Shown: one piece after another, positions 46,866-55,600 of the stretch
Layout of the letters: every line of letters starts with the position of its first letter
Numbering within the stretch: position 1 is the stretch's first letter
From: Paractinoplanes rishiriensis
GTDB lineage: Bacteria; Actinomycetota; Actinomycetes; Mycobacteriales; Micromonosporaceae
Reading direction: 5' to 3'
Assembly: GCF_016862375.1 (NCBI RefSeq)
Contig: NZ_BOMV01000015.1
Coordinates: 1 to 64,000 of the forward strand
Length of the DNA: 64,000 nt
The notes under the pieces: model-generated
Told to the model about the DNA's origin: nothing
What the model saw: the letters and a program-made list of their open reading frames with translations, nothing else
Database searches by the model: none
Made by a program: the position numbers and the translations under genes

Positions 46866-48491
46866 ATGTCACTCATCGGCCCCAAGAAGTCGTCCCGGGC
46901 GAAGCAGCGCAAGTTGGGCAAGACCCCGCCCGAGAAGACCCCGCCCGAGAAGGCCCCGCCCGAGAGGACCCCGCCCGGCAAGAGGTTCGCCATCGACGAG
47001 GGCGCGACCAAGATTCCGGCCGTTCCTCCGAAGCCCGTCGCCGCCGCGAAGCGTCCCTGGTTCCCGGCCCGGCCGGTCGCCGGCGACCCGGCGGCGCGCC
47101 CGTTGAACCTGACGAGAGGTGCGCAGAACGCGCCGATCACGCAGCCCGTCGACGTGACGAGCGCGGTCGTCACCGGCACGCAGCAGGACATCCGGGACAT
47201 CGGTGCCATCCGGTCGTCGCACGCCCCGGGAGTCGCGAACGCGCTGACCAACGAGCTCACGGCTCTGCAGAACAACCGGCGCACCATGACCGACGCCGAA
47301 TGGGAGGCGGCGGTTCAGGCGTTCTCGACCAAGGTCAACGAGATCAAGGGATTGTTCCCGGAGGTCCGCACGTTCATCAACGACCGTCCACTGCAGCGCG
47401 CCAAGCTTCTCGCAATGCTGATGAACGTCACGGACCCGTTCGGGGCCGCTCGCGTGCGCCAGAAGCTCCAGGAGCTCCGCGTCCGGGCGGCTGAGGAGTC
47501 TGGTGACATCGTGACCGAGATCGAAGGCGCTACCAAGGCCGAACTCGACAACCTCGAATTCGACGAGAAGGTCAGGATGCTCAACACCCTTCGTGCCGGG
47601 AGCCTCTACCGGCCGGAGACGCGGCGCAAGGCGGCCATCGCCAAGCTGTACATTTCCCTCCCGCTCGACACGACCTTCGCCACTCGGGACCGGGAGCTGC
47701 GGGACCGGGTCCTGGCGAGGCTGCGGACCGAACTGCACACCGAGAACCGGAACTGGACGAAGATGACGCCGGCTCAGCGCATCGCCGCCCTGAAGCGGGT
47801 CATCGAGATCCAGTGCGACGAGATGGGCCTGCCTGCGGGCGAGCGGCCGGCCCTGCGGATCATCCCTAACCTGACCTCGAAGATGCCCGACGGCACGGTG
47901 GCGAAACTCAGTGGCAGATACGTGCACGGCACCCGCACCATCGAGGTCAGTGACGATTCGATCAACAAGTTCGACAAGTCTCTGGAAACCGTGATTCACG
48001 AGAACACCCACAACTACCAGCATTGGCTGGTCAAGCAGCTCGAAGACGGAACGATCGGGCCGAACGACCCGAGCTACGTGCAGGCCCGCCTGTTCCTGGT
48101 GAACCTGGGCGCCTACCACCAGGGCTACACCAAGCTGCTCCCCCCAGCCGACGACGTCGCCGCCTACGTCGGGCAGCCGGTCGAACGGCACGCCTGGAAG
48201 GCTGGTGTTGAGGCTCGGCGTCTGTTCCGCCGGGACGCCCGCCTGCAGGCCACCGAACTGGCGAATCAGATGCGAGCCTTCTCGGCGGGGGACCAGGCCA
48301 CCGCCGCTCAGCAGACTCAGCTGGCCGCGTTCTGCCAGATCATCGACCGCCTGCTCCAAGAGCCCAATGTCACGTCGACCCAGCTCTTCATGGCGGTGGA
48401 CGTGATCGGTCCGCAGTACCGTGCGATGAGTGCACCGCGGCACGTTGCCGACCAGGACGATGTCGAACTGACCCGACTTCAGCTCACTTGA
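46866..48491 (+). CDS. Putative zincin metallopeptidase cargo (HExxH) of the Tc-like locus
   Basis: This 541-residue protein starts 17 bp after the giant gene with GGAGGAAA ahead of the ATG. It opens with a basic, Pro-rich tail (KKSSRAKQRK, then four KTPPE-type repeats). A helical middle follows, then HENTHNYQHWL with H378, E379 and H382 as a gluzincin-type zinc site; E440 in GQPVERHAWKAG is a candidate third ligand, as in DUF4157-like toxins. There is no signal peptide. GC is lower than in its neighbours (34/60 and 29/60 bases in two sampled stretches, against 42/60 in the giant gene), suggesting separate acquisition. The role as an effector carried by the Tc-like protein is inference from synteny and motif. 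Confidence 0.8.
   Translation: MSLIGPKKSSRAKQRKLGKTPPEKTPPEKAPPERTPPGKRFAIDEGATKIPAVPPKPVAAAKRPWFPARPVAGDPAARPLNLTRGAQNAPITQPVDVTSAVVTGTQQDIRDIGAIRSSHAPGVANALTNELTALQNNRRTMTDAEWEAAVQAFSTKVNEIKGLFPEVRTFINDRPLQRAKLLAMLMNVTDPFGAARVRQKLQELRVRAAEESGDIVTEIEGATKAELDNLEFDEKVRMLNTLRAGSLYRPETRRKAAIAKLYISLPLDTTFATRDRELRDRVLARLRTELHTENRNWTKMTPAQRIAALKRVIEIQCDEMGLPAGERPALRIIPNLTSKMPDGTVAKLSGRYVHGTRTIEVSDDSINKFDKSLETVIHENTHNYQHWLVKQLEDGTIGPNDPSYVQARLFLVNLGAYHQGYTKLLPPADDVAAYVGQPVERHAWKAGVEARRLFRRDARLQATELANQMRAFSAGDQATAAQQTQLAAFCQIIDRLLQEPNVTSTQLFMAVDVIGPQYRAMSAPRHVADQDDVELTRLQLT
46920..46979. repeat. 15-bp tandem repeat encoding KTPPE motifs
   Basis: Four 15-bp units, first copy AAGACCCCGCCCGAG, run from 46920 to 46979 with small changes in the third and fourth. 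They encode KTPPE-like repeats in the basic N-terminal tail of the metallopeptidase-like protein, a likely flexible, extendable linker. Confidence 0.9.
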
Positions 48492-48501
48492 GGATCTTCA
48501 C

Positions 48502-48840
48502 ATGGCAGACGAAACCGCAACAGCCGCCGTCTACGGCGTTCAGCGTGTCGACCAGTGGAGCGGTCAGAACGTCGACATCGGCGCGCTGCGCTACGACCGC
48601 GGGCACCTCGAGGTGGTGTCCGCGGACCCGGACTACCGGACCTACCTGGCCGACGTCGTCGACACCGTGAACGCGACCGAGCAGTTGTCCATCATGGTTC
48701 CGCCGCCCCCCGACGCGGAACAGTTCAGCGTCTGGTTCCGCGACGTCGACCGCTCGGCCCCGGACTACCTCGAGGCGCTGCGCACGTACCTGGAACGTGA
48801 TTTCGACCTGATCCTGGCGACGGAGTCGTCGCCCGGGTGA
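48502..48840 (+). CDS. Small acidic hypothetical protein of the Tc-like locus
   Basis: This 112-residue protein begins 10 bp after the metallopeptidase stop; GAGGATC precedes the ATG. It is acidic, with a beta-rich first half (ALRYDRGHLEVVSADPDYR) and a helical C-terminus (YLEALRTYLERDFDLIL). No family is recognised. Position last in a toxin operon suggests an immunity protein, chaperone or adaptor; none can be demonstrated. It ends 17 bp before the cellulase promoter hexamer run, so the operon stops here. Confidence 0.75.
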   Translation: MADETATAAVYGVQRVDQWSGQNVDIGALRYDRGHLEVVSADPDYRTYLADVVDTVNATEQLSIMVPPPPDAEQFSVWFRDVDRSAPDYLEALRTYLERDFDLILATESSPG

Positions 48841-48850
48841 GCGGCTCCGG

Positions 48851-48879
48851 TTGACCATGGGAGCGCTCCCAGTTATGGT
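48851..48879 (+). promoter_or_regulatory. Promoter with CebR operator for the cellulase gene
   Basis: TTGACC (48851-48856, -35) and TATGGT (48874-48879, -10) are 17 bases apart. Between them lies the perfect palindrome TGGGAGCGCTCCCA (48858-48871), identical to the streptomycete CebR box. A LacI-family CebR repressor bound there would block RNA polymerase and be released by cello-oligosaccharides. The leader to the ATG is roughly 110 bases. No cebR gene is in the window. Confidence 0.9.
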
Positions 48880-48998
48880 TCGATCTGCATCGATACGCGC
48901 TGGCCGCCGGGGCCTATAGCTGGCGACTGCGGCTGCGGGCTTCGGATGGTCACGCGACGGGCGACGCCCCCTCTGCCCCTCAACCGAAGCGGATCCCC

Positions 48999-50378
48999 AT
49001 GCGAAGATTCAAGATCGCCAGCGCCATCTCCATCGTCGGCGCTCTCGCCGTCGCGCTCGTCATCACCGCCCTGCCGGCCAGCGCGGCCACCGCCGCGTTC
49101 ACCATCGTGAACAACTGGGGCAGCGGATATCAGGGCAAGTTCACCGTCACGAACAACACGTCGTCGCAGATCACGTCGTGGCGGGTGCAGTTCGACCTGC
49201 CGGCCGGCTCGACGATCAACAACTCGTGGGGTGCGCAGCAGGCCACCTCGGGCAACCGGTACACGTTCACCAACGCGGCCTGGAACGGCGCGGTCGGCGC
49301 GGGCGCGTCGACGTCGTTCGAGTTCATCGTGAACGGCAGCGGCACCCCGACCGCCTGCACCATCGACGGCGCCTCGTGCGCGGGCGGCAGCGCACCGACC
49401 ACCGCTCCCACGACCGCACCCACCACCGCGCCGACGACCGCCCCGACGGTCACGCCGACCACCTCGGCGCCGACCGGCAACACCCCGGTCGCCCGCAACG
49501 GGCAGCTGCGGGTGTGCGGTGCCGCGATGTGTAACCAGAGCGGTGCGCGGGTTCAGCTGCGCGGTATCAGCAGCATGTGGCTGAACTGGGAGACCCAGCC
49601 GTACGCGGAGAACCTGCAGGCGTTGACCTGGATGCGTGACAACTGGAACCTGCAGGTCATCCGGGCCGCCATGGGCGTCGAGCCGGAGGGTGCCTACCTG
49701 AGCAACCCGGCCAAGGCCAGGGGCCAGGTTGAGCAGATCATCAACAACGCGGTGACCGCGGGTGTGTACGTGATCGTGGACTGGCACGACCATGCGGCGG
49801 AGAACCACCGGGCGCAGTCGGTCGCGTTCTTCTCCGACCTGGCCCGGCGTTACGGCCACCTGCCGAACGTGATCTGGGAGCCGTACAACGAGCCGCTGCA
49901 GGTCTCCTGGACCAGCGTGATCAAGCCGTACCACGAGGCCGTCGTGTCCGCGATCCGCGCCGCCGACCCGGACAACATCATCGTGCTCGGCAACCCGACC
50001 TGGTCGCAGGACGTCGACGTCGCCGCGCAGAGCCCGGTCTCCGGCACCAACCTGATGTACACGCTGCACTTCTACTCGTGCACGCACGGCGCGGCCCTGC
50101 GCGCCAAGGGCGACGCCGCGATCCGGGCCGGGCTCGCGCTGTTCGTCACCGAGTGGGGCGCCAGCCACGCCGACGGTGGCCTCGACGGCCGGATCTGCCA
50201 GCCCGAGGCGCAGGCCTGGATCGACTGGATGCGCACCAACAGCATCTCCTGGACCGCCTGGAAGCTGGACGTCGGCACCGACACGACGAACCTGCTCTCG
50301 CCGGGCGCGCCGGTCACCGGCGGCTGGACCAACTACCTGCGCGGCCACGGACCGTTCGTGGTGCAGAACCTGCGGTAG
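48999..50378 (+). CDS. Secreted cellulase: CBM2 plus GH5 endoglucanase
   Basis: This 459-residue precursor has a signal peptide (residues 1-29, ending PASA). A family-2 cellulose-binding module (about 31-125) has the usual WGSGYQGKFTVTN start, paired cysteines and aromatic NAAWNG. A Thr-Pro linker of APTT repeats (about 130-162) leads to a GH5 catalytic domain with the acid/base E298 in YNEPL and the nucleophile E385 in VTEWGAS. It cleaves beta-1,4-glucan outside the cell. Regulation by cello-oligosaccharides is indicated by the CebR operator upstream. Length and module order match actinobacterial endoglucanases. Confidence 0.95.
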   Translation: MRRFKIASAISIVGALAVALVITALPASAATAAFTIVNNWGSGYQGKFTVTNNTSSQITSWRVQFDLPAGSTINNSWGAQQATSGNRYTFTNAAWNGAVGAGASTSFEFIVNGSGTPTACTIDGASCAGGSAPTTAPTTAPTTAPTTAPTVTPTTSAPTGNTPVARNGQLRVCGAAMCNQSGARVQLRGISSMWLNWETQPYAENLQALTWMRDNWNLQVIRAAMGVEPEGAYLSNPAKARGQVEQIINNAVTAGVYVIVDWHDHAAENHRAQSVAFFSDLARRYGHLPNVIWEPYNEPLQVSWTSVIKPYHEAVVSAIRAADPDNIIVLGNPTWSQDVDVAAQSPVSGTNLMYTLHFYSCTHGAALRAKGDAAIRAGLALFVTEWGASHADGGLDGRICQPEAQAWIDWMRTNSISWTAWKLDVGTDTTNLLSPGAPVTGGWTNYLRGHGPFVVQNLR

Positions 50379-50395
50379 TACCGATGTGACGGCGG

Positions 50396-50426
50396 ACGCC
50401 GGCGACCCCGCCAGGGGCGCCGGCGT
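50396..50426. terminator. Bidirectional hairpin between cellulase and chemoreceptor genes
   Basis: ACGCCGGCG (50396-50404) pairs with CGCCGGCGT (50418-50426), with an inner CCCC/GGGG stem closing a GCCA loop. It sits in the 51-bp space between two convergent stop codons and can serve both genes. Confidence 0.85.
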
Positions 50427-50429
50427 TCG

Positions 50430-52046
50430 TCATACCCGGAACTGGCTCACCAGCGCCCGGAGGCCGTTGCTGAGCTCGGACAGCTCCTGCGTCGCGTGTT
50501 TGATGTCGATGACGCCGCTGGTTGTGGTCTGCGTGCCCGAGGAGATGGCGGCGAGGTTGGCGGCGATGTCCGCCGAGTTCACGGTCGACGCGCTGATGGT
50601 GCGGCTCATTTCGTCGGTGGTGGCGGTCTGCGCCCGGACCGCCGCGGCGATGGTGGACTGGAAGTGACCCAGCCGGCCGGCGATCTCGAGGACCTCGGCG
50701 ATCGCCTCGGTGGCGGTCGCGGTGTCCTGCTGGATGCTCTGCACCTTGGCGGTGATGCCGTCGGTGGCGCCCTCGGTCTCCTGCGCCAGTTCCTTCACCT
50801 CGCCGGCCACGACCGCGAAGCCCTTGCCCAGCTCGCCGGTCCGGGCCGCCTCGATGGTCGCGTTGAGGGCGAGCAGGTTGGTCTGCTGGGCGATCGCCGT
50901 GATGGCCCGGACGATCTCGCCGATCTCCTGGCTGGAGGTGGCGAGCCGGCCGATCACCTCCCGCGCCGCGTGCGCCGCGGTCAGGCTCTGCTCGCAGACC
51001 TGGCCGGCCTCCGCCGCGGTCCCGGCGATCCGCTGCAGCGAGGCGCCCATCGAGGACGTGCTCGCCTCCACCGTGCGCACGCCGGCGGCCACCTCGTCGG
51101 CGGCGAGCACCACCTCGCCGGACTCCCGCGACGTCGCCTTGGCCTCCACCATGATCTGGATCGCGGTGGTGGTGAGTTCCTCGCTGGCGTGCGCGACCGT
51201 GGAGGCCGAGTCGCCGATCTCGCGCACCGTCGCGGCGATCTTGTCGACGAACCGGTTGAAGGACCGGCTGACATCGGTGAACTGGTCGTGCCCGCCGGTC
51301 TGCAGCCGCCGGGTCAGGTCGCCGTCGCCCTCGGCGATGTCCGCGAGGCGATCCTGGAGCGCGCCCAGCGGCCGGATGATCGACAGTGCCAGGAGCACGG
51401 CGAGCAACACCGAGACGAGCAGGGCCAGGCAGCCCACCAGGGTGGCGACGTCGCGGGTGCGGTCGGCCGTCCGCTCCGCCCGGCGGTGCGCGTCGGCCTC
51501 CTGCTGCCGCGCGCTCGCCAGCAACCGGTCGACGCCGCCGGCGATCGTGGCGTACAGCTCGAGTCCCGGGCCGGCCACCAGGTGGTTGGCCTTCTCGGTC
51601 GCGGCACGGGTGCCGGCCCGGTAGGCCGCGATCACCTCGTCGTCCATGTCCGCGAACTGCTGGAAGGCCGTCCGGATCGTCGCCACGTCGGCCTGCTCGG
51701 CGGTGGTCAGCGGCAGCCCCGCGAGCCGGTCCACCTCGATGACGAAGCTGTCCATCGCGGCCAGGAACGCGGCCCGCTCGGGCGCCGTGTCGGCGGTCGC
51801 GTTGTCGGCGCCGCGCACGATGTTGAAGGCGTAGCCGGCCTGCCAGCCGCTGATGTCGGTGACCCGGAACTTGAGCTGCTGGGCGGCGTCGAGCTGGCCC
51901 TGCGACCGGGCCAGGGCGCGGGCCACGTCCCGGGTGCTGTCCGCCGACCACACCGCGGCCGCCCAGATGGCCACCACGCACAGCGCCATGAGCAGAAAAC
52001 CCGCCACCAGACGCGTGGTGACCCGCATACGGCGAAGCAGCTTCAC
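50430..52046 (-). CDS. Methyl-accepting chemotaxis protein
   Basis: This 538-residue chemoreceptor has a first membrane segment (about 12-33), a four-helix-bundle ligand domain (about 34-190), a second membrane segment (about 200-222), a HAMP domain (about 222-275) and a cytoplasmic signalling coiled coil. The hairpin tip, [22 protein letters not shown], is the near-invariant CheA/CheW contact, so kinase control is expected. No canonical C-terminal CheR-binding pentapeptide is present. Presence of a chemoreceptor implies a motile stage. The ligand is unknown; it lies next to a cellulase gene but on the opposite strand. Confidence 0.94.
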   Translation of the reverse strand: MKLLRRMRVTTRLVAGFLLMALCVVAIWAAAVWSADSTRDVARALARSQGQLDAAQQLKFRVTDISGWQAGYAFNIVRGADNATADTAPERAAFLAAMDSFVIEVDRLAGLPLTTAEQADVATIRTAFQQFADMDDEVIAAYRAGTRAATEKANHLVAGPGLELYATIAGGVDRLLASARQQEADAHRRAERTADRTRDVATLVGCLALLVSVLLAVLLALSIIRPLGALQDRLADIAEGDGDLTRRLQTGGHDQFTDVSRSFNRFVDKIAATVREIGDSASTVAHASEELTTTAIQIMVEAKATSRESGEVVLAADEVAAGVRTVEASTSSMGASLQRIAGTAAEAGQVCEQSLTAAHAAREVIGRLATSSQEIGEIVRAITAIAQQTNLLALNATIEAARTGELGKGFAVVAGEVKELAQETEGATDGITAKVQSIQQDTATATEAIAEVLEIAGRLGHFQSTIAAAVRAQTATTDEMSRTISASTVNSADIAANLAAISSGTQTTTSGVIDIKHATQELSELSNGLRALVSQFRV

Positions 52047-52197
52047 GTCCTGCCCTCCGTCGAGATGCTAACCCGGCGCCCCACCGGGGGATCCGCCAAC
52101 GGGAAACTCCAGGTTCGTGTTTGCGTCAATGCACTACTTCTAGCCGGTCGCCGGGCCCGGCCGGTCGCACCATCGGACTCGACCCCGAGGAGGACCG

Positions 52198-53256
52198 ATG
52201 GAGAAGTCAATTCCGCTGATCGGGCGGGACGACGCGATGCGGTGCTTCGTCCAGCTGCTCGGCCGGGCCGCGCCCGGCCGGCCCGTCGTGCTGGTCGTGG
52301 ACGGGCCACCGGACAGCGGGCGGGCGCGGCTGCTGCGCGAGTTCGTCTCGGCCGGTCGAGGTCGGGGCGCCGCGGTGGCAGCCACCCGCGAGTTCGTCAT
52401 CCTGGTGCGGGACCACCCGGAGCCGGTCGACGCCGGCGATCCGGACCGGCTGGCCGCGCGTGCACCGGTCCTGGTGGTGACCACCGGGCGTTCGTTATTC
52501 ACCGGCATTTCGGCGGAGGTGCACCGGATCTGGCTGACACCGCTGACCGCTGCCGACGTCCAACGCCTGATCACCGCCCTGCTCGGAACGCGACCCGGCG
52601 AATGGCTGCTGGATCTCGCCCGGGCCGGGGCCGGCCGGCCGGGGGCGATCGTGCGGCTGATCACCGCCCTGCGGGAGGACGGCCGGACACCGGTGGCGCG
52701 GCTGCCGGAGCGCACGCGGGCGCGGCTGGCCGAGCGGGTGGCGACGCTGTCGCCGCCGGCCCGTCACCTCGTGCAGGCGGCCACCGCACTGCGATCCCCG
52801 TTCCCGCCCACCCGGCTGAGCGCCCTGCTCGGCCGCAGCCTGGTCACCCTGCTGCCGGACATCGAGGAAGCCCTGGACTCCGGGCTGCTGGTCACCCAGG
52901 GGGACACGCTGGCGTTCAGCCACGAACAGGTCCGGTTGATCGTCGAGGCGTCGATGCCCGTACCGGTGGTGGCGGCCCTGCGGCGCGAACAGCGGCAGCG
53001 AACGGCGCCGACCCGGCACCGGCCACCCCGGGAGGCGCCGCGCGAGGTGGACTGGGCGCTGCTCAGCGACCGCGAGCTGCAGGTCGCCGAGCTGGTCGGC
53101 ATGGCGCTGACCAATCAGCAGATCGCGGTGCGGCTGAGCCGGTCGCCGCACACGGTCAACTACCACCTTCGTCAGATCTTCCGGAAGCTCGGGCTGGCGT
53201 CCCGCGTCGAACTCGTGTCGCACCTGCGGAAAAGGGAGGCCACCCGGTACCCGTAG
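52198..53256 (+). CDS. LuxR-family regulator with degenerate ATPase domain
   Basis: This 352-residue protein ends in a LuxR helix-turn-helix (about 285-345, LSDRELQVAELVGMALTNQQ). Its N-terminal part resembles the AAA domain of LAL regulators but is short, and its P-loop reads GPPDSGRARLL (36-46), with Arg in place of the essential Lys. ATP binding is therefore doubtful. GAGGAGGA precedes the ATG. The 3' end overlaps the convergent flavin monooxygenase gene by 85 bp. It may control the neighbouring aromatic-acid operon, by position only. Confidence 0.88.
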   Translation: MEKSIPLIGRDDAMRCFVQLLGRAAPGRPVVLVVDGPPDSGRARLLREFVSAGRGRGAAVAATREFVILVRDHPEPVDAGDPDRLAARAPVLVVTTGRSLFTGISAEVHRIWLTPLTAADVQRLITALLGTRPGEWLLDLARAGAGRPGAIVRLITALREDGRTPVARLPERTRARLAERVATLSPPARHLVQAATALRSPFPPTRLSALLGRSLVTLLPDIEEALDSGLLVTQGDTLAFSHEQVRLIVEASMPVPVVAALRREQRQRTAPTRHRPPREAPREVDWALLSDRELQVAELVGMALTNQQIAVRLSRSPHTVNYHLRQIFRKLGLASRVELVSHLRKREATRYP

Positions 53257-54305
53257 AGCCAGTCGTGCGAATCCGGCGGCGCGGCCGCCATCGCGCGGTC
53301 CCGCGCCCGCTGCTCGTCGCCGTCCTCGAGGTGGAAGGCGCGGGCACCGGCCCGGGACAGCGCCGCCACCTCGTCGACCCGGTGCCTGCGCAGCGCCTCG
53401 AAGTGCGCGAGAGCGTCCGGGCGCCGCGCGCACCGGGCCAGCGTGGTGGCGTCCTCGACGGCCTGGGCCGCGCCCTGCGAGATGAACGGCAGCATCGGGT
53501 GGGCGGCGTCGCCGATCAGCACGACACGTCCGCGATGCCAGCGCGGGATCGGCGGCCGGTCGTGGAGTGCCCGTAGCTCGGCCTGACCGGCCAGCCCGAT
53601 GAGCTCGCGGACGGCCGGATGCCACCCGTCGAACCCGGCCAGGAGTGCACCGCCGGTCACCCGGGTGGGCCGGGCCGGCGGGTCGGCGGCGGGCCCGACG
53701 ACGACGAGGTTGAGATGCCTGCCGTGGTCGACGGGGTACGCGACGCAGTGCCGCTGCGGCCCCAGCCACACCGTCACCCGAGGCGGCGCCGCGATCGGCA
53801 GGACCGCGCGGGCCGCCACGAATCCGCTGTACCGCGGCCGGTCCTGGGCGACCAGGCCGCGGACCACCGAGTGCAGGCCGTCCGCACCGACCACGGTGCC
53901 GGGGTGTTCCACCGAACCGTCCGCGAAGCCGAGGCTCTCCTCGGTGACGGACACGCAGCGGCGGCCGAACTGGATGACCGCCCGGCGCAGGGCGCCGATC
54001 AGCGCGCCGCGCCGCATCGTGTAGTAGGGGACGTCGTAGCGGCCCAGGTCGGTGCGGGTGATCACGGCGTTGTCGTGCCAGCGGCGGATCTCGCGGTGGG
54101 CCGGGCGGGCCGCCGTGTCGAAGGCCGCGCCCAGGCCCAGCTCGCGCAGCTCGGCAGCGGCGTTGGGGGAGATCTGGATGCCGGCTCCCTCGTCCGGGAG
54201 CGCGGCCTGTTGCTCGAACACCACAGACTCGATGTCGCGGCGGGCGAGCGCGAGGGCGGCGGTCAGACCGCCGATGCCCGCGCCGACGATGGCGATCCGG
54301 TCCAC
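53172..54305 (-). CDS. FAD-dependent aromatic monooxygenase
   Basis: This 377-residue class A flavoprotein hydroxylase has the dinucleotide motif VGAGIGG (7-13), VVGADGLHSVVR for FAD/NADPH contact and LIGDAAHPMLPF for the FAD ribityl chain. It resembles salicylate and 6-hydroxynicotinate hydroxylases. GTG 54305 follows GAAAGG and lies 11 bp after the PaaK-like ligase stop, so it is the last gene of the aminohydroxybenzoate operon. Hydroxylation of the aminohydroxybenzoate ring, as CreL does in cremeomycin biosynthesis, is a plausible but unproven role. The C-terminal 28 codons overlap the LuxR gene on the other strand. Confidence 0.9.
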   Translation of the reverse strand: MDRIAIVGAGIGGLTAALALARRDIESVVFEQQAALPDEGAGIQISPNAAAELRELGLGAAFDTAARPAHREIRRWHDNAVITRTDLGRYDVPYYTMRRGALIGALRRAVIQFGRRCVSVTEESLGFADGSVEHPGTVVGADGLHSVVRGLVAQDRPRYSGFVAARAVLPIAAPPRVTVWLGPQRHCVAYPVDHGRHLNLVVVGPAADPPARPTRVTGGALLAGFDGWHPAVRELIGLAGQAELRALHDRPPIPRWHRGRVVLIGDAAHPMLPFISQGAAQAVEDATTLARCARRPDALAHFEALRRHRVDEVAALSRAGARAFHLEDGDEQRARDRAMAAAPPDSHDWLYGYRVASLFRRCDTSSTRDASPSFRKI

Positions 54306-54316
54306 GTTGCTGCCTT

Positions 54317-55600
54317 TCAGTAGTAGCGCAGGGCCCTGTCCCAGTTCTCGTCCGCGGTGAACAGGCCACGCGGTTTCATGACCTCCGGCAGCGCGGTCAG
54401 CACGGCGTCGGGCACGAGGGTGCCGGGTGGCACGGCGTCCACCCGGGCCTCGATCCCGTGGGCGGCGCCGACAGCCGCCCTCAGGTCGCGGGCCGCCGCG
54501 GCGCCGTGTTCCGGGGCCACCTCGATCTGCGCGTGCAGTCCGTCCGCGGTGTGCCGGGCCCGCCAGAACATCACCCCGTACCCGGCCGGCAGGCGGAACA
54601 CCAGGTCCTCGAGTCCCACCTGGGTGAGGCCGGCGCCGGTGCCCGGGCGGCCGAGCACCCGGACGGTCGGCAGCGCCCAGCCGCACGGGCAGTCCGCATA
54701 GGTCACCTCCACCCGGTCGCCGAGGTGGTAGCGCAGCAGTGGCATCGCCTCCCGGAACAGCGGCGTGACCACGAGCTCGCCGGCGCCATCGGGCGTTGTC
54801 CGGCCGGTGGCCGGGTCGTGGACCTCGAAGATCGCCCGGTCCGCCCACAGGTGGAGATGCCCGTGCGGGCACTGGCCGGCCAGTCCGCCGGTCTCGCTGG
54901 CGCCGTATTCCTCCACCACCGGCGCGCTCCAGACCTGCGCGATGCGGGCGCGCCGCGCCGGGCTCAGCGGCTCACCGGCCACCAGCAACGCGCGCAGGGC
55001 CGGGAAGTCGCGGCCGGGCTGCAGGCCGGCCCGGGTCGCCGCGGCCGCCCAGAGCAGGGCATCGGTGGGCAGCGACCAGGTCAGCGTCACCTCGAGGTCG
55101 TGCAGGAGGCGGACCACCTTGGCGTACGGGGTGGCGAGCGACCGGTTGTCGGCCGGAACCACCGTCGCGCCGCAGGCCCGTGCCGCGGCGTGCGCCACGT
55201 GCCCGGTCAGCATCAACGCGTACGGCGTGCGGACCATCACCGTGTCCGACGGTGCGATGCCGATGTGCATGCGCGCGTAGCGGTCGATCAGGTCGGCCCA
55301 GTCCGCCTCGGTGTAGTAGGAGGCGGTCGGTGTGCCGGTGCTGCCGCTGGACTCGTGGTAGGTGGCCAGCCGCGACCGGTCCACCGCGAGCATGCCGAAG
55401 GGGTAGGCGTCGCGGAGGTCCGCCTTGCTGGTCAGCGGGTAGCCCGCGAGCTCGGCCGCGGTCGCCGGCACCGTGCCGCGCGCCCGGTAGAAGGGTGATC
55501 CGGCGGCCGCCGCCAGCGCGGCCGGCAACAGGGCGTCCTGCAGCTTCGCCAGCTCGGCGAAGTCGCCCCAGTCCCCGAGGCGCGGCCGGTCAGAGCTCAT
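54317..55600 (-). CDS. PaaK-like adenylate-forming ligase
   Basis: This 427-residue protein of the phenylacetate-CoA ligase family has the P-loop-like HESSGSTGTPT, the adenylate-binding VEEYGASETGG and LRYHLGDRVEV. A CPHGH/CPCGW cysteine pair in the middle fits the zinc-binding insertion seen in this family. It should activate an aryl acid as the acyl-adenylate and pass it to CoA, a carrier or an amine. Its start overlaps the dehydroquinate synthase II stop by 11 bp, so the likely substrate is 3-amino-4-hydroxybenzoate or a hydroxylated form. That assignment is from context. Confidence 0.88.
   Translation of the reverse strand: MSSDRPRLGDWGDFAELAKLQDALLPAALAAAAGSPFYRARGTVPATAAELAGYPLTSKADLRDAYPFGMLAVDRSRLATYHESSGSTGTPTASYYTEADWADLIDRYARMHIGIAPSDTVMVRTPYALMLTGHVAHAAARACGATVVPADNRSLATPYAKVVRLLHDLEVTLTWSLPTDALLWAAAATRAGLQPGRDFPALRALLVAGEPLSPARRARIAQVWSAPVVEEYGASETGGLAGQCPHGHLHLWADRAIFEVHDPATGRTTPDGAGELVVTPLFREAMPLLRYHLGDRVEVTYADCPCGWALPTVRVLGRPGTGAGLTQVGLEDLVFRLPAGYGVMFWRARHTADGLHAQIEVAPEHGAAAARDLRAAVGAAHGIEARVDAVPPGTLVPDAVLTALPEVMKPRGLFTADENWDRALRYY

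Noticed and set aside
41437..46872. An open antisense frame of about 1800 codons opposite the giant toxin gene
   Set aside because: It mirrors the strong codon bias of the sense gene, has Arg/Gly/His-rich low-information composition and no start signal or domain; similar shadows occur opposite most large genes here.
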